NCBI RefSeq assembly: GCF_008040165.1
Contig: NZ_VRUR01000002.1
Location: 1,757,109-1,821,108, forward strand
DNA from: Flagellimonas hymeniacidonis
GTDB taxonomy: Bacteria > Bacteroidota > Bacteroidia > Flavobacteriales > Flavobacteriaceae
DNA: 64,000 bases
Direction: 5' to 3'
Below are positions 38,478-46,662 of this stretch, piece by piece. How positions within the stretch are numbered: the stretch's first letter is position 1; every line of letters starts with the position of its first letter. A program made the position numbers and the translations under genes. Below the pieces are notes generated by a model. The model was not told where the DNA came from and did no database searches. It saw only the letters and a program-made list of their open reading frames with translations.

Positions 38478-39137
38478 ATGATCAAAGGATTTATCTTCGA
38501 TTTAGATGGGGTGATCACAGATACTGCAGAATCACATTACATGGCATGGAAAAAATTATCCGATGAAATGGGCTGGGCGTTTGACCATGAGGTCAACGAT
38601 AAACTCCGTGGTATTTCCCGTATGGATTCCATCCAGGTCATTTTAGATCATAACAGCGCCACTTTGGATGAAGCTGCCATGGCCCAACTTGCAGCTAAAA
38701 AAAATGACATCTACGTCGCCAGTCTAGAAACCATGACTCCAGAAGATTATCTGCCAGGAGCCAAAGAGCTTTTGACCCATTTAAGAACAGAAGGATTTAG
38801 TGTAGCGTTGGGAAGTGCCAGTAAAAATGCCATAAAAGTGTTGGAACAATTGAATGCTGCAGCATATTTTGATGTTATTGGCGATGGCAATAGCGTCTCT
38901 AAAAGCAAACCTGAACCAGATATTTTTCTCCATGGTGCGGAGAGATTAAATCTGCAGCCTGATGAATGCATTGTTTTTGAAGATGCAGAAAGTGGCATTG
39001 ATGCGGCAAAAGCCGGCGGATTCCATAGTGTGGGTATTGGGCCTAAAGACAGAGTAGGTCATGCAGATTTACGTTTTGACACTATGAAAGAAGCTACTTT
39101 ATTCGAAATAAAATCATACTTTAAAGACTTGTTTTAA
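38478..39137 (+). CDS. pgmB: Beta-phosphoglucomutase
   Basis: 219 residues of the haloacid dehalogenase superfamily. The catalytic aspartates are in DLDGVITD (8-15), the cap domain has the DKLRGISRMDSI segment, and motifs GSASKNA and EDAESGIDAAKAGG complete the active site. Beta-phosphoglucomutase converts beta-glucose 1-phosphate to glucose 6-phosphate, the product made by inverting glucoside phosphorylases. It is cytoplasmic. It lies 12 bases before an exported GH65 gene, and an 11-bp hairpin spans the junction. Confidence 0.88.
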   Translation: MIKGFIFDLDGVITDTAESHYMAWKKLSDEMGWAFDHEVNDKLRGISRMDSIQVILDHNSATLDEAAMAQLAAKKNDIYVASLETMTPEDYLPGAKELLTHLRTEGFSVALGSASKNAIKVLEQLNAAAYFDVIGDGNSVSKSKPEPDIFLHGAERLNLQPDECIVFEDAESGIDAAKAGGFHSVGIGPKDRVGHADLRFDTMKEATLFEIKSYFKDLF

Positions 39138-39148
39138 AAGTCTTTAAA
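39120..39148 (+). promoter_or_regulatory. Hairpin spanning the pgmB stop and GH65 start
   Basis: TTTAAAGACTT (39120-39130) pairs perfectly with AAGTCTTTAAA (39138-39148) around a seven-base loop. It covers the pgmB stop and ends one base before the GH65 ATG at 39150, covering its ribosome-binding area. It is AT-rich and lacks a T tail, so a translational control or mRNA-stability element is more likely than a terminator. Confidence 0.45.
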
Positions 39149-39149
39149 A

Positions 39150-41183
39150 ATGAAAAACACATGTTGCATTTTATTTACCCTCTTAATGGGTGTTTCTATT
39201 CTTGCCCAAGAAGATGGATGGAGCATTTCCTCTAAAAAAGTTGAAAAATATACTGGGATTGTAACCGCAAATGGCAGAATTGGGATCTTGCCCGAGGACA
39301 AACCTTTCCAAACCAAATCCATAATTCTTAATAATGTATACGATAAAGAATCTCCTTTAGGGGTAAGTCGTATTCTATTGGGAATGAACTTTGCCAATTT
39401 AGAGGTCGAAATTGATGGTGAAAAAGTCACTGAAGAACATGTATCTAATTGGCAACAAACATTAAATATGAAGACTGCTGGTTTCACCACCAGTTTTACA
39501 TTTAAAGACAAAGCAAAAGTTTCTTATACCATTTACGCTCTGCGCAATGTTCAGTATTCGGGTTATATAGATGTTCAAATAGAACCATTAAAGAATATCG
39601 ATGTAAAAGCAACAGGAATCATTAGTACTCCAGACGAATACCACAGCCCCAATAGTACTTTTAGGGTACTTCAAGATTTAGAAACTACAATGCCCATTCT
39701 TCAAACAGTGGCTGAAAGTAGGTTGGGAAAACACCTAGTGGGTACTTCGGCCACATTTATTTGGCATGCAATTAATTCAACTAGAGAGCACCAACGACCT
39801 CAGCTTGTCCATGAACAAGTTTCAGCCTATGATAATCGACTGTCTTTTGAGAAAACATTGAAAAAAGGAGAAGCATTTGAATTTGCATGGACCGGAGCTG
39901 TATGCTCCACCCAAGATTTTGATGACCCACAAACAGAGTCTGAACGATTTGTAATTTTTAATTTATTGACCCCACGAGCTGATTTGTTAGATCAACACAA
40001 AAAATTATGGGAGGAACTATGGGAAGGAGATATTGTTATTGAGGGAAATCTTCAAGATCAATTGGATGTACGTTTGGCGCTCTACCATTTATATGCATTT
40101 TCAAGAGGTGACTCTGATTTGAGCATTGCTCCAATGGGGCTGTCCTCCCAAAACTATAATGGCCATATTTTCTGGGATACGGAGCTATGGATGTTCCCTC
40201 CTTTACTCATGTTGAATCAAGACATAGCGCGTTCCTTGGTCAATTACCGTTCGGACCGACTAGGCAAAGCGAAAGAAAAAGCTATCAACTTTGGCTATAA
40301 AGGTGCCATGTTCCCCTGGGAAAGCGATGATACTGGAGAAGAGGCCACACCTGCATGGGCCTTGACGGGAACTTTTGAACACCACATCACTGCAGATGTT
40401 TCAATCGCTTTTTGGAACTATTATCGTGTTTCTCAAAATCTGGATTGGCTAAAATCCAAAGGATATCCATTAATGAAGGAAGTTGCTGATTACTGGGTGA
40501 GTCGTTCTACAAAAAATGATGATGGCAGTTACAGCATTAAAAATGTGGTTGGCGCTAATGAGTTTGCTCCCAATGTAGATGATAATGCATTTACAAATGG
40601 CTCCGCAATCACTGCATTGCAGTTTGCGACAAAGGCAGCGGGCGTATTGGGAGAAACTGCAAATCCAAAATGGAACCAAGTGGCATCCAAAATCAGGATA
40701 TTAAAATTCCCGGATGGAACAACAAAGGAACATGCCACTTATGAAGGTGAAATCATTAAACAAGCAGACGTTAACCTACTCACCTATCCTTTGAATGTAG
40801 TCAGTGATGACGCTACAGTTCTAAAAGATTTAAAATATTATGAGCCAAAATTATCTCCAGAAGGCCCAGCCATGGGGCAATCTGTGTTTGCGGTCATCTA
40901 TGCGCGTTTGGGGAACACCAAAGAAGCCTATCGTTTGTTCCGAAGAAGTTTTGAACCAAATAAACGTCCACCCTTTGGAGCATTGGCTGAAGCGGCCACT
41001 AGTGACAATCCCTATTTCGCTACGGGTGCAGGAGGTATGTTACAGGTTGTGCTATTTGGTTTTGGAGGTTTGAACATCACCAATGAAGGAATCATTCAGA
41101 AAAATCCCGTTCTCCCTAAAGAATGGAAATCGTTGACCCTAAAGGGTATTGGGCCTAAGAAGGATACGTATCGAATCGAGTAG
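39150..41183 (+). CDS. Exported glycoside hydrolase family 65 protein, probable kojibiose hydrolase type
   Basis: 677 residues with a signal peptide (about 1-19, ending SILAQ). The (alpha/alpha)6 barrel includes GHIFWDTELWMFP (338-350) and, in VVGANEFAPNVDDNAFTN, the expected general acid E471. A second glutamate, E614 in ALAEAATSDNPYF, is where I recall the general base of Bacteroidota kojibiose hydrolases. The serine-rich phosphate-binding loop of GH65 phosphorylases is replaced by EGPAMGQSVFA (571-581). I therefore expect hydrolysis of an alpha-glucoside in the periplasm, not phosphorolysis. Pairing with cytoplasmic beta-phosphoglucomutase is odd and is discussed under findings. Confidence 0.8.
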   Translation: MKNTCCILFTLLMGVSILAQEDGWSISSKKVEKYTGIVTANGRIGILPEDKPFQTKSIILNNVYDKESPLGVSRILLGMNFANLEVEIDGEKVTEEHVSNWQQTLNMKTAGFTTSFTFKDKAKVSYTIYALRNVQYSGYIDVQIEPLKNIDVKATGIISTPDEYHSPNSTFRVLQDLETTMPILQTVAESRLGKHLVGTSATFIWHAINSTREHQRPQLVHEQVSAYDNRLSFEKTLKKGEAFEFAWTGAVCSTQDFDDPQTESERFVIFNLLTPRADLLDQHKKLWEELWEGDIVIEGNLQDQLDVRLALYHLYAFSRGDSDLSIAPMGLSSQNYNGHIFWDTELWMFPPLLMLNQDIARSLVNYRSDRLGKAKEKAINFGYKGAMFPWESDDTGEEATPAWALTGTFEHHITADVSIAFWNYYRVSQNLDWLKSKGYPLMKEVADYWVSRSTKNDDGSYSIKNVVGANEFAPNVDDNAFTNGSAITALQFATKAAGVLGETANPKWNQVASKIRILKFPDGTTKEHATYEGEIIKQADVNLLTYPLNVVSDDATVLKDLKYYEPKLSPEGPAMGQSVFAVIYARLGNTKEAYRLFRRSFEPNKRPPFGALAEAATSDNPYFATGAGGMLQVVLFGFGGLNITNEGIIQKNPVLPKEWKSLTLKGIGPKKDTYRIE

Positions 41184-41219
41184 TCCTTAAAGGGCTATTT
41201 TAAAATTCTTGATTTTAAA

Positions 41220-41238
41220 TACCTATTTTTAATAGGTA
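41220..41238 (+). promoter_or_regulatory. Inverted repeat upstream of the TPR-LuxR regulator gene
   Basis: TACCTATT (41220-41227) and AATAGGTA (41231-41238) form a perfect 8-bp inverted repeat with a three-base spacer, ending 11 bases before ATG 41250. It could be an autoregulatory operator or a hairpin over the ribosome-binding site. Confidence 0.45.
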
Positions 41239-41249
41239 AACCAACCTCA

Positions 41250-43106
41250 ATGAAATCCCCTAAACTTCTCTTCTTTCTTTTATTCAACTTTTATTTGTGC
41301 ATTAATGCACAGGAAAATAAAAGATTGGACAGCTTATTAAAAGTATATCAGCTTTATCCAGAAAATGAAGAAAGGATAAGTACCGCAAAGGAAATATTTC
41401 TTCTAACCAAAAAATCAAATCCTGAAATAGCTCTAAATTACCTGCACAATGGACTTGCAATCTCCCAAAGTATAAAATTTCATAAAGGGGAGGCGGAAGC
41501 CTTTAAGAATCTAGGATTTTATTATCATTACCATTACCTACCAGATTCTGTTCCATTTTATTTGGAAAAGGCCATAACGGCCTTCAAAGCTCTTGACAAT
41601 GGAAAAGAAGTATTTGCGTCTCTTCATGAATGGACTCGGTTTGAAAATCTCGAAGGCAATTTTTCAAAGGCCGAAAAACTTTCTGATAGTACAATAAGTA
41701 TAGCAAAGCATTTAGGCAATGGAAAAATGTTGACAGATGCTTTTCAAAGAAGGTCCACTATTTATTTGGACAAAGGGGAATTCAAATTAGCCATTGAGCA
41801 ATTAATAAATGCATCCCGAGTGTTGGATACGTTAACACCCAAAGATCCGATTAAACAAGCCATTGTTGATGTTGGCATTGGGAGGACAGAGATGTTGAGG
41901 AACAACAGTGAAGCTTCATTGAATTACCTAAATAAAGGTCTTGAAACTTTCAAAACTTATGATGATACTTATTGGTTAGCTATAACTTTTATGGAAATAG
42001 GATCAGCATATTATCATCTTGAAAATTATGACAAAGCGTTCGAGAATTATGGCGCCAGTTTAAAGGAAAGCCACAAAATGGAACGGGATGATTTTGTAGG
42101 GGCCAATCTTGGTAACATAGGAGCTGTCTTGATGGAACAAGGTGAATACAAAAAGGCTCTTGAATACCATTTTAAATCCAATGAGATTTCACTAAAAAGG
42201 GGGTCGGTCAACAACCAAATAATTGCATACAACGATATAGCTTCAACTTACTTTCTGATGGAAGATTATCCAAAATCAATCGAAAATTTTACCAACGCCA
42301 TAAAACTGGCCGATTCTATCGGTTCTTTAGACAATTTATTGGATGCCTACGAGGAAAGAGCTGAAGTATATGAAAAAATAGGTGATACTAAAAAGGCCCT
42401 AAACGATTACAAGTTGTTTCAAAAACTAAATGATTCTGTTTTCAATCTTTCTAAATCCAAGCAAATCGAGGAACTTAAAACACAGTACGAAACTGAAAAA
42501 AAGGAACAGCAAATCGCTCTTCAAGAAAAAGAAATTACCGTGTTGGAACAACAAGCTGAAATCAGTACCCTTCAAAAAATACTCCTGGGTGGTTTATTGG
42601 TATTATCTCTGATTGGATTCTATGGAATCCGCCAAAAACTAAAACGCAACAAGCTCGAAAAAGAAAAGGTGGATGCTGAACTCGCCTTCAAAAAGAAAGA
42701 ATTGACCACCCACGCCCTTCATCTAGCCAAAAAGAACGAAGTTTTGGAAGGTCTAAAACAAAAGGCCCAAGAACTCAAAGAAAAGGAGGAGTCCAAAAAA
42801 GGGTACCAACAACTCATCAGAACCATCAATTTTGATTTACAAGATGATAACAATTGGGAAAATTTTGCCCGCTACTTTGAAGAAGTTCATAAAGACTTCA
42901 ACAGTAATGTAAAATCAAAATACCCGGAAGTAACTTCAAACGAACTTCGTTTGCTGGCTCTTTTAAAGATGAACCTATCTTCTAAAGAGATTGCCAATAT
43001 CCTTAATATATCTCCTGAAGGCATCAAAAAAGCGCGTTATCGACTTCGCAAAAAGTTGGATATTACTACGGAAGACTCTTTACAAGATTTAGTGTTATCC
43101 CTTTAA
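41250..43106 (+). CDS. Membrane-spanning TPR and LuxR-type HTH regulator
   Basis: 618 residues. A signal peptide (ending INAQ) leads to about nine tetratricopeptide repeats in the periplasm (30-400), a coiled coil, one membrane segment (about 443-461), a second cytoplasmic coiled coil (465-515) and a C-terminal LuxR/GerE helix-turn-helix (551-618; LKMNLSSKEIANILNISPEGIKKARY). It has no kinase or receiver, so the signal would be passed straight from the envelope to DNA. The downstream lipoprotein resembling aerolysin is the obvious candidate target. The family is common in Bacteroidota but its signals are mostly unknown. Confidence 0.85.
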   Translation: MKSPKLLFFLLFNFYLCINAQENKRLDSLLKVYQLYPENEERISTAKEIFLLTKKSNPEIALNYLHNGLAISQSIKFHKGEAEAFKNLGFYYHYHYLPDSVPFYLEKAITAFKALDNGKEVFASLHEWTRFENLEGNFSKAEKLSDSTISIAKHLGNGKMLTDAFQRRSTIYLDKGEFKLAIEQLINASRVLDTLTPKDPIKQAIVDVGIGRTEMLRNNSEASLNYLNKGLETFKTYDDTYWLAITFMEIGSAYYHLENYDKAFENYGASLKESHKMERDDFVGANLGNIGAVLMEQGEYKKALEYHFKSNEISLKRGSVNNQIIAYNDIASTYFLMEDYPKSIENFTNAIKLADSIGSLDNLLDAYEERAEVYEKIGDTKKALNDYKLFQKLNDSVFNLSKSKQIEELKTQYETEKKEQQIALQEKEITVLEQQAEISTLQKILLGGLLVLSLIGFYGIRQKLKRNKLEKEKVDAELAFKKKELTTHALHLAKKNEVLEGLKQKAQELKEKEESKKGYQQLIRTINFDLQDDNNWENFARYFEEVHKDFNSNVKSKYPEVTSNELRLLALLKMNLSSKEIANILNISPEGIKKARYRLRKKLDITTEDSLQDLVLSL

Positions 43107-43125
43107 AAACAAGCGTTCTCAAGCC

Positions 43126-43176
43126 TGTCCACTCATTGTCCCATACATATGCTTAAGGTGTCCACCTGTTGTCCAC
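43126..43176 (+). repeat. Short TGTCCAC repeats upstream of the aerolysin-like gene
   Basis: TGTCCAC occurs at 43126-43132, 43159-43165 and 43170-43176, with a near match TGTCCCA at 43137-43143. The last two are 11 bases (one helical turn) apart. They lie about 160-210 bases upstream of the lipoprotein start and could be a binding site for the neighbouring TPR-LuxR regulator. Confidence 0.45.
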
Positions 43177-43338
43177 CCTAGTTTTTTCATTCCTCAAAAC
43201 CAGCATTTTAGGTTTGTGGTGTTATGCATTTTGAACATAACAAGTTTTGTGGTCTTGCTCGGCTAAGGGCTGCAGACCGTTTCCCGGGCAGGTCACACAA
43301 AACAACAAATCCAGTTTAACCCACAAAACAAAAACGTG

Positions 43339-45024
43339 ATGAAAACAACAAATCTAGTATTCAATCGAATTTTTACACTACTCCTGCTTATTACTGTAGT
43401 AGCATGCAGCAAAGATGACCCTGGGACAACCATGCCACCTGGACCCAATTCGGAATTGGAAACTACCCAGTCCAATGTTGACACCAATGAATATGAAATA
43501 GACGAGGGGCAATTGGGCCTTAGCATTAGTGCAAGAAGTTTAAAACGAAAGGGATACGCTCCAACTAAGGCTATTATTACCCTATCCGAAGGAGCAAAAG
43601 CCGGTGATTATGACGTCAACATAGGCCAAGATACTTTTTTAGCCAGCTTTTCATTTGAAAATAAAGACCTATCGGAAACGGAAAGGAATGAGCTTGAAGA
43701 TGGTGTGGCCATGAGTATCACTGTTGAAAATGATCTTGGTGAAGTCCTAGCTGTGTTTACCAGCACTAAAAAGTCTTTCACCTCCAGTCCTTCGGAAACC
43801 GAGGTAGACGACCCGAACAAAATCGATATCAACCCTATAGTTTTAAACCCCGAAGTGGACTATTACCTACAAATTTTGGATGCCAGCATTACTTCGGTTT
43901 TTGGAGCACCCTCAGCAACTTTGCGCACATCCACAACTGATCTTGATACTGAAGTTAGGGTGCGTCGAGCTTCAGATTTGGACTATATAAACGATACACA
44001 ACAGACTATTCCGTTTACCAAATTTAGATTTGAAACTGTAGATGCTGAAAACAATATCTTCAACATTTTTAACCCCAACGGAAGTAAAAAACATTATCTG
44101 TACATGGATGCCAACAATAGATTAAACGTGCAATCTGAGGCGAACTATACCACAAATGGCGGCAACACTCCAGATGCTGCTTCACGGACCAACTATCAAT
44201 TTAAGATACAAAAAATAGACACTGGTAAATTTTTTATCATTCCACAAACAACGAACATCCCCTTAATTGCTTCAGCAAGTTTGGAATCCATTACTTCCCA
44301 AACTGTAGAAACCCCCTCACATTTTAGAATTTTAAATTTTGAAATTGACTGGAACTTCGAATCACGTAACACCAGTTTTCTAGCCCCAATACTTCCTCCA
44401 TCAAAAACTATCGCTGCTTATAATACAGCTCTTAAAAATTGTAGTAGCGGCCCATTGACCGATGAGGTTGGGGTAGTAAAAACTTTGACCAGAACGGATA
44501 CTTACACATGGTCTGAATCCATTCAGGTAGCGACTTCCGTGGAGGCTAGTTTGTCCACAACAATTTCTTCTACGGTAGAAACTAGCGTGAACACACAATT
44601 TTTTGGAGCCTCCAATTCAACGACAGCCTCTGTAACGGCAGGTTTAAGTGTGGGTCATACCACAACAGAAACCAGAACCGAAACTGCTGAGACCAGCACT
44701 TCAGAAACTTTAGAACTTTCATCTAAAAGAACCATTACTGTTCCGGCTGGAAGGGGAACTACCGCGGCAGACATTTATCAAGAGTATGAAAACATCCGTG
44801 TACCCTATGTCCAAGAATATCGTATTCGTGGGGATTATCAAAATGGAAACTTTTTGACTGGACTAGAAATTATGTCTCAATTCAACTTTAATGGGTTTTC
44901 AGGTGTAATAAATGAGATTGGTTCCGACTTTATCGATATAACACTTAGGGGCACCACCGTAATAAGTCATTTAATATCAAAAGAAATAGTGACAAGGGAT
45001 ATTCCAGATGCCTGTACCAATTAA
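43339..45024 (+). CDS. Lipoprotein with probable aerolysin/ETX-MTX2-like pore-forming C-terminal half
   Basis: 561 residues from ATG 43339 (GTG one codon earlier is possible). A lipobox VVAC precedes SKDD, so it is lipid-anchored and possibly surface-exposed. Residues about 40-170 form a beta-rich N-terminal part; 172-335 resemble a beta-trefoil (KHYLYMDANNRLN, GKFFIIPQTT). Residues about 380-550 alternate polar and hydrophobic positions over long serine/threonine-rich strands (TWSESIQVATSVEAS, ASVTAGLSVGHTTTET), then RTITVPAGRG and YRIRGDY, which is the pattern of aerolysin-like beta-pore proteins. Pore formation is inferred, not shown. A terminator follows. Confidence 0.6.
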   Translation: MKTTNLVFNRIFTLLLLITVVACSKDDPGTTMPPGPNSELETTQSNVDTNEYEIDEGQLGLSISARSLKRKGYAPTKAIITLSEGAKAGDYDVNIGQDTFLASFSFENKDLSETERNELEDGVAMSITVENDLGEVLAVFTSTKKSFTSSPSETEVDDPNKIDINPIVLNPEVDYYLQILDASITSVFGAPSATLRTSTTDLDTEVRVRRASDLDYINDTQQTIPFTKFRFETVDAENNIFNIFNPNGSKKHYLYMDANNRLNVQSEANYTTNGGNTPDAASRTNYQFKIQKIDTGKFFIIPQTTNIPLIASASLESITSQTVETPSHFRILNFEIDWNFESRNTSFLAPILPPSKTIAAYNTALKNCSSGPLTDEVGVVKTLTRTDTYTWSESIQVATSVEASLSTTISSTVETSVNTQFFGASNSTTASVTAGLSVGHTTTETRTETAETSTSETLELSSKRTITVPAGRGTTAADIYQEYENIRVPYVQEYRIRGDYQNGNFLTGLEIMSQFNFNGFSGVINEIGSDFIDITLRGTTVISHLISKEIVTRDIPDACTN

Positions 45025-45051
45025 ACATTCAGAGTTAAGTTAGTTAAAAAC

Positions 45052-45081
45052 AAAAGCCTCGGGAACCACTCCGAGGCTTTT
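45052..45081. terminator. Bidirectional Rho-independent terminator
   Basis: AAAAGCCTCGG (45052-45062) pairs with CCGAGGCTTTT (45071-45081) around an eight-base loop. It lies 28 bases after the lipoprotein gene and could also serve the convergent GT39 gene, since the minus strand has a T run too. Confidence 0.8.
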
Positions 45082-45253
45082 AAAATAAAATCAAAACCAA
45101 CCTAAACATATGAGTTAACCTACTCATATCTTTGAAAATTTCATAGCAATTTTCACTAGTAAAACAACTACCTCTTTAAATACCCTACTTAAAATCTATA
45201 CTTTTTTTGAAAAAAACTTCAAAAGTCTCTAAAACATGGGTATTGTTCCCGTT

Positions 45254-46660
45254 TTAAGGACTTTGAGGAAAAAATGGAATTTCGGCTGAATTGCCTTCAA
45301 AAAAGTAGAAATGCTCCTTCTCTGGACCATACTGTAGCAAACTGTCCTTTATGTTTAAGTTGTCGAAAAAGTCATTCAATGGTGAAACAACCACTTGCTT
45401 TTTAATCTTCTTGTTGGCATGCTGAATAGAGAAATCATCCAATGTAAATAGTTCCTTATTTGGATTAAGCAATCGTATTTGCCCCCCGTATGTAACATTT
45501 GGCAAGACCCAAACAGCATCTGAATGCGCCGCATTAAGCTTACGGGACAGCTTGGAATAGTCAAAATGAATGTCCGAGGGAATCCCCAATAATCGCTCTG
45601 CCGGAGTTCTTAAAATTTGAAAGCATATTACCAATAAAAAGATGAAAATACCCCACTTTCTTATGCTTTTGGCGGTAAAATCCAATCCGTTTATGAGTAG
45701 TATCAGAAACGGTAATAGCATCGGAAGTAACCAACGTGAATGTATCTCCTGAACATCTAAAAACACAAAAAACAACAGAAAAACGGCTATTTGTACCAGC
45801 CCCATAGTAACTAACCATTTTAGTTGGTTTTCAGTCTTCCAACGGGCTCTCTTCAATAAAATTAATACTACGGAAATCAATATAATGGGCCAATAAATTT
45901 CTAAAAGTGCTTTTACTATTTCCAACATTGGCGTTAGTATTAAAATTCCCTGGGTATCGGTTTCCAGCTTTACTCGGAGGCTGTTATTGATAAAACTAAC
46001 GTAGTCAGCTTTTAGTAACCAATAAAAATGTGGTGAGAAAAGAAGTAATGCAATTAAGGAAGACATCAAAATTTTTCTGTTCCAAACCACCTGTTTCAGG
46101 GAAACATCAAAAAAAGAAGCTGCTAACAATGCTAATAAGAACAAAGAATAATTGTATTTCGTGAGCATTCCCAAACCGAAACAGATTCCAAGTAGGGCAT
46201 AATTTCGCATGGACTTTTTATCAATCAGTTTCCGAATAACGAAATACGTCAACAAAACAATCAAGCAAAGTAGCAATGTATGGGACAATCTTCTATAGGT
46301 GAAATCGATAAAAACCGGAATCAAGACTGTGCCAAGCACAACCATTTCAGCCCTAAACTTGTCCGACAAAGTTCTTTTGGCAGTAGCATATAACAGTAAT
46401 AATGTTGTTCCAAATAACAGTCCCCGAAAAAAGGAAAAAGAGAATTTGGATACGCCGAAAAGAGAATTAACAAGTTTCTGAATCCAAGTATACAAAGGTG
46501 GCTGATCATCGTAACCTAATCTCCACCATTGCGAATAATAGGCTTGTTCCGCATCTTCCAGTTCCAAGGAGGCTTTTAAATAACTAATTACGACTATGGA
46601 AACTAAGGATACGGATGCCAATAACCATACTAATTGTATCTTTTTTCCATTCCCAAACAC
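45254..46660 (-). CDS. Glycosyltransferase family 39-like membrane protein
   Basis: 468 residues starting with GTG at 46660, with about ten to twelve membrane segments. An early loop has the acidic pair of the GT39/ArnT superfamily in LELEDAEQAYY and QPPLYTWIQ, followed by RGLLFGTTLLLLYATAKR. Members use polyprenyl-phosphate-linked sugars to glycosylate proteins or lipids on the outer face of the inner membrane. The acceptor is unknown. It follows bshC by two bases on the same strand, a coupling that may be positional only. The final 150 residues are soluble. Confidence 0.8.
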   Translation of the reverse strand: MFGNGKKIQLVWLLASVSLVSIVVISYLKASLELEDAEQAYYSQWWRLGYDDQPPLYTWIQKLVNSLFGVSKFSFSFFRGLLFGTTLLLLYATAKRTLSDKFRAEMVVLGTVLIPVFIDFTYRRLSHTLLLCLIVLLTYFVIRKLIDKKSMRNYALLGICFGLGMLTKYNYSLFLLALLAASFFDVSLKQVVWNRKILMSSLIALLLFSPHFYWLLKADYVSFINNSLRVKLETDTQGILILTPMLEIVKALLEIYWPIILISVVLILLKRARWKTENQLKWLVTMGLVQIAVFLLFFVFLDVQEIHSRWLLPMLLPFLILLINGLDFTAKSIRKWGIFIFLLVICFQILRTPAERLLGIPSDIHFDYSKLSRKLNAAHSDAVWVLPNVTYGGQIRLLNPNKELFTLDDFSIQHANKKIKKQVVVSPLNDFFDNLNIKDSLLQYGPEKEHFYFFEGNSAEIPFFPQSP

Positions 46661-46662
46661 AC

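Noticed and set aside
41182..41200. Weak hairpin (TAGTCC...GGGCTA) after GH65 as a terminator
   Set aside because: The stem has only six pairs, one of them G-T, and a poor T tail, so it cannot be told from chance.
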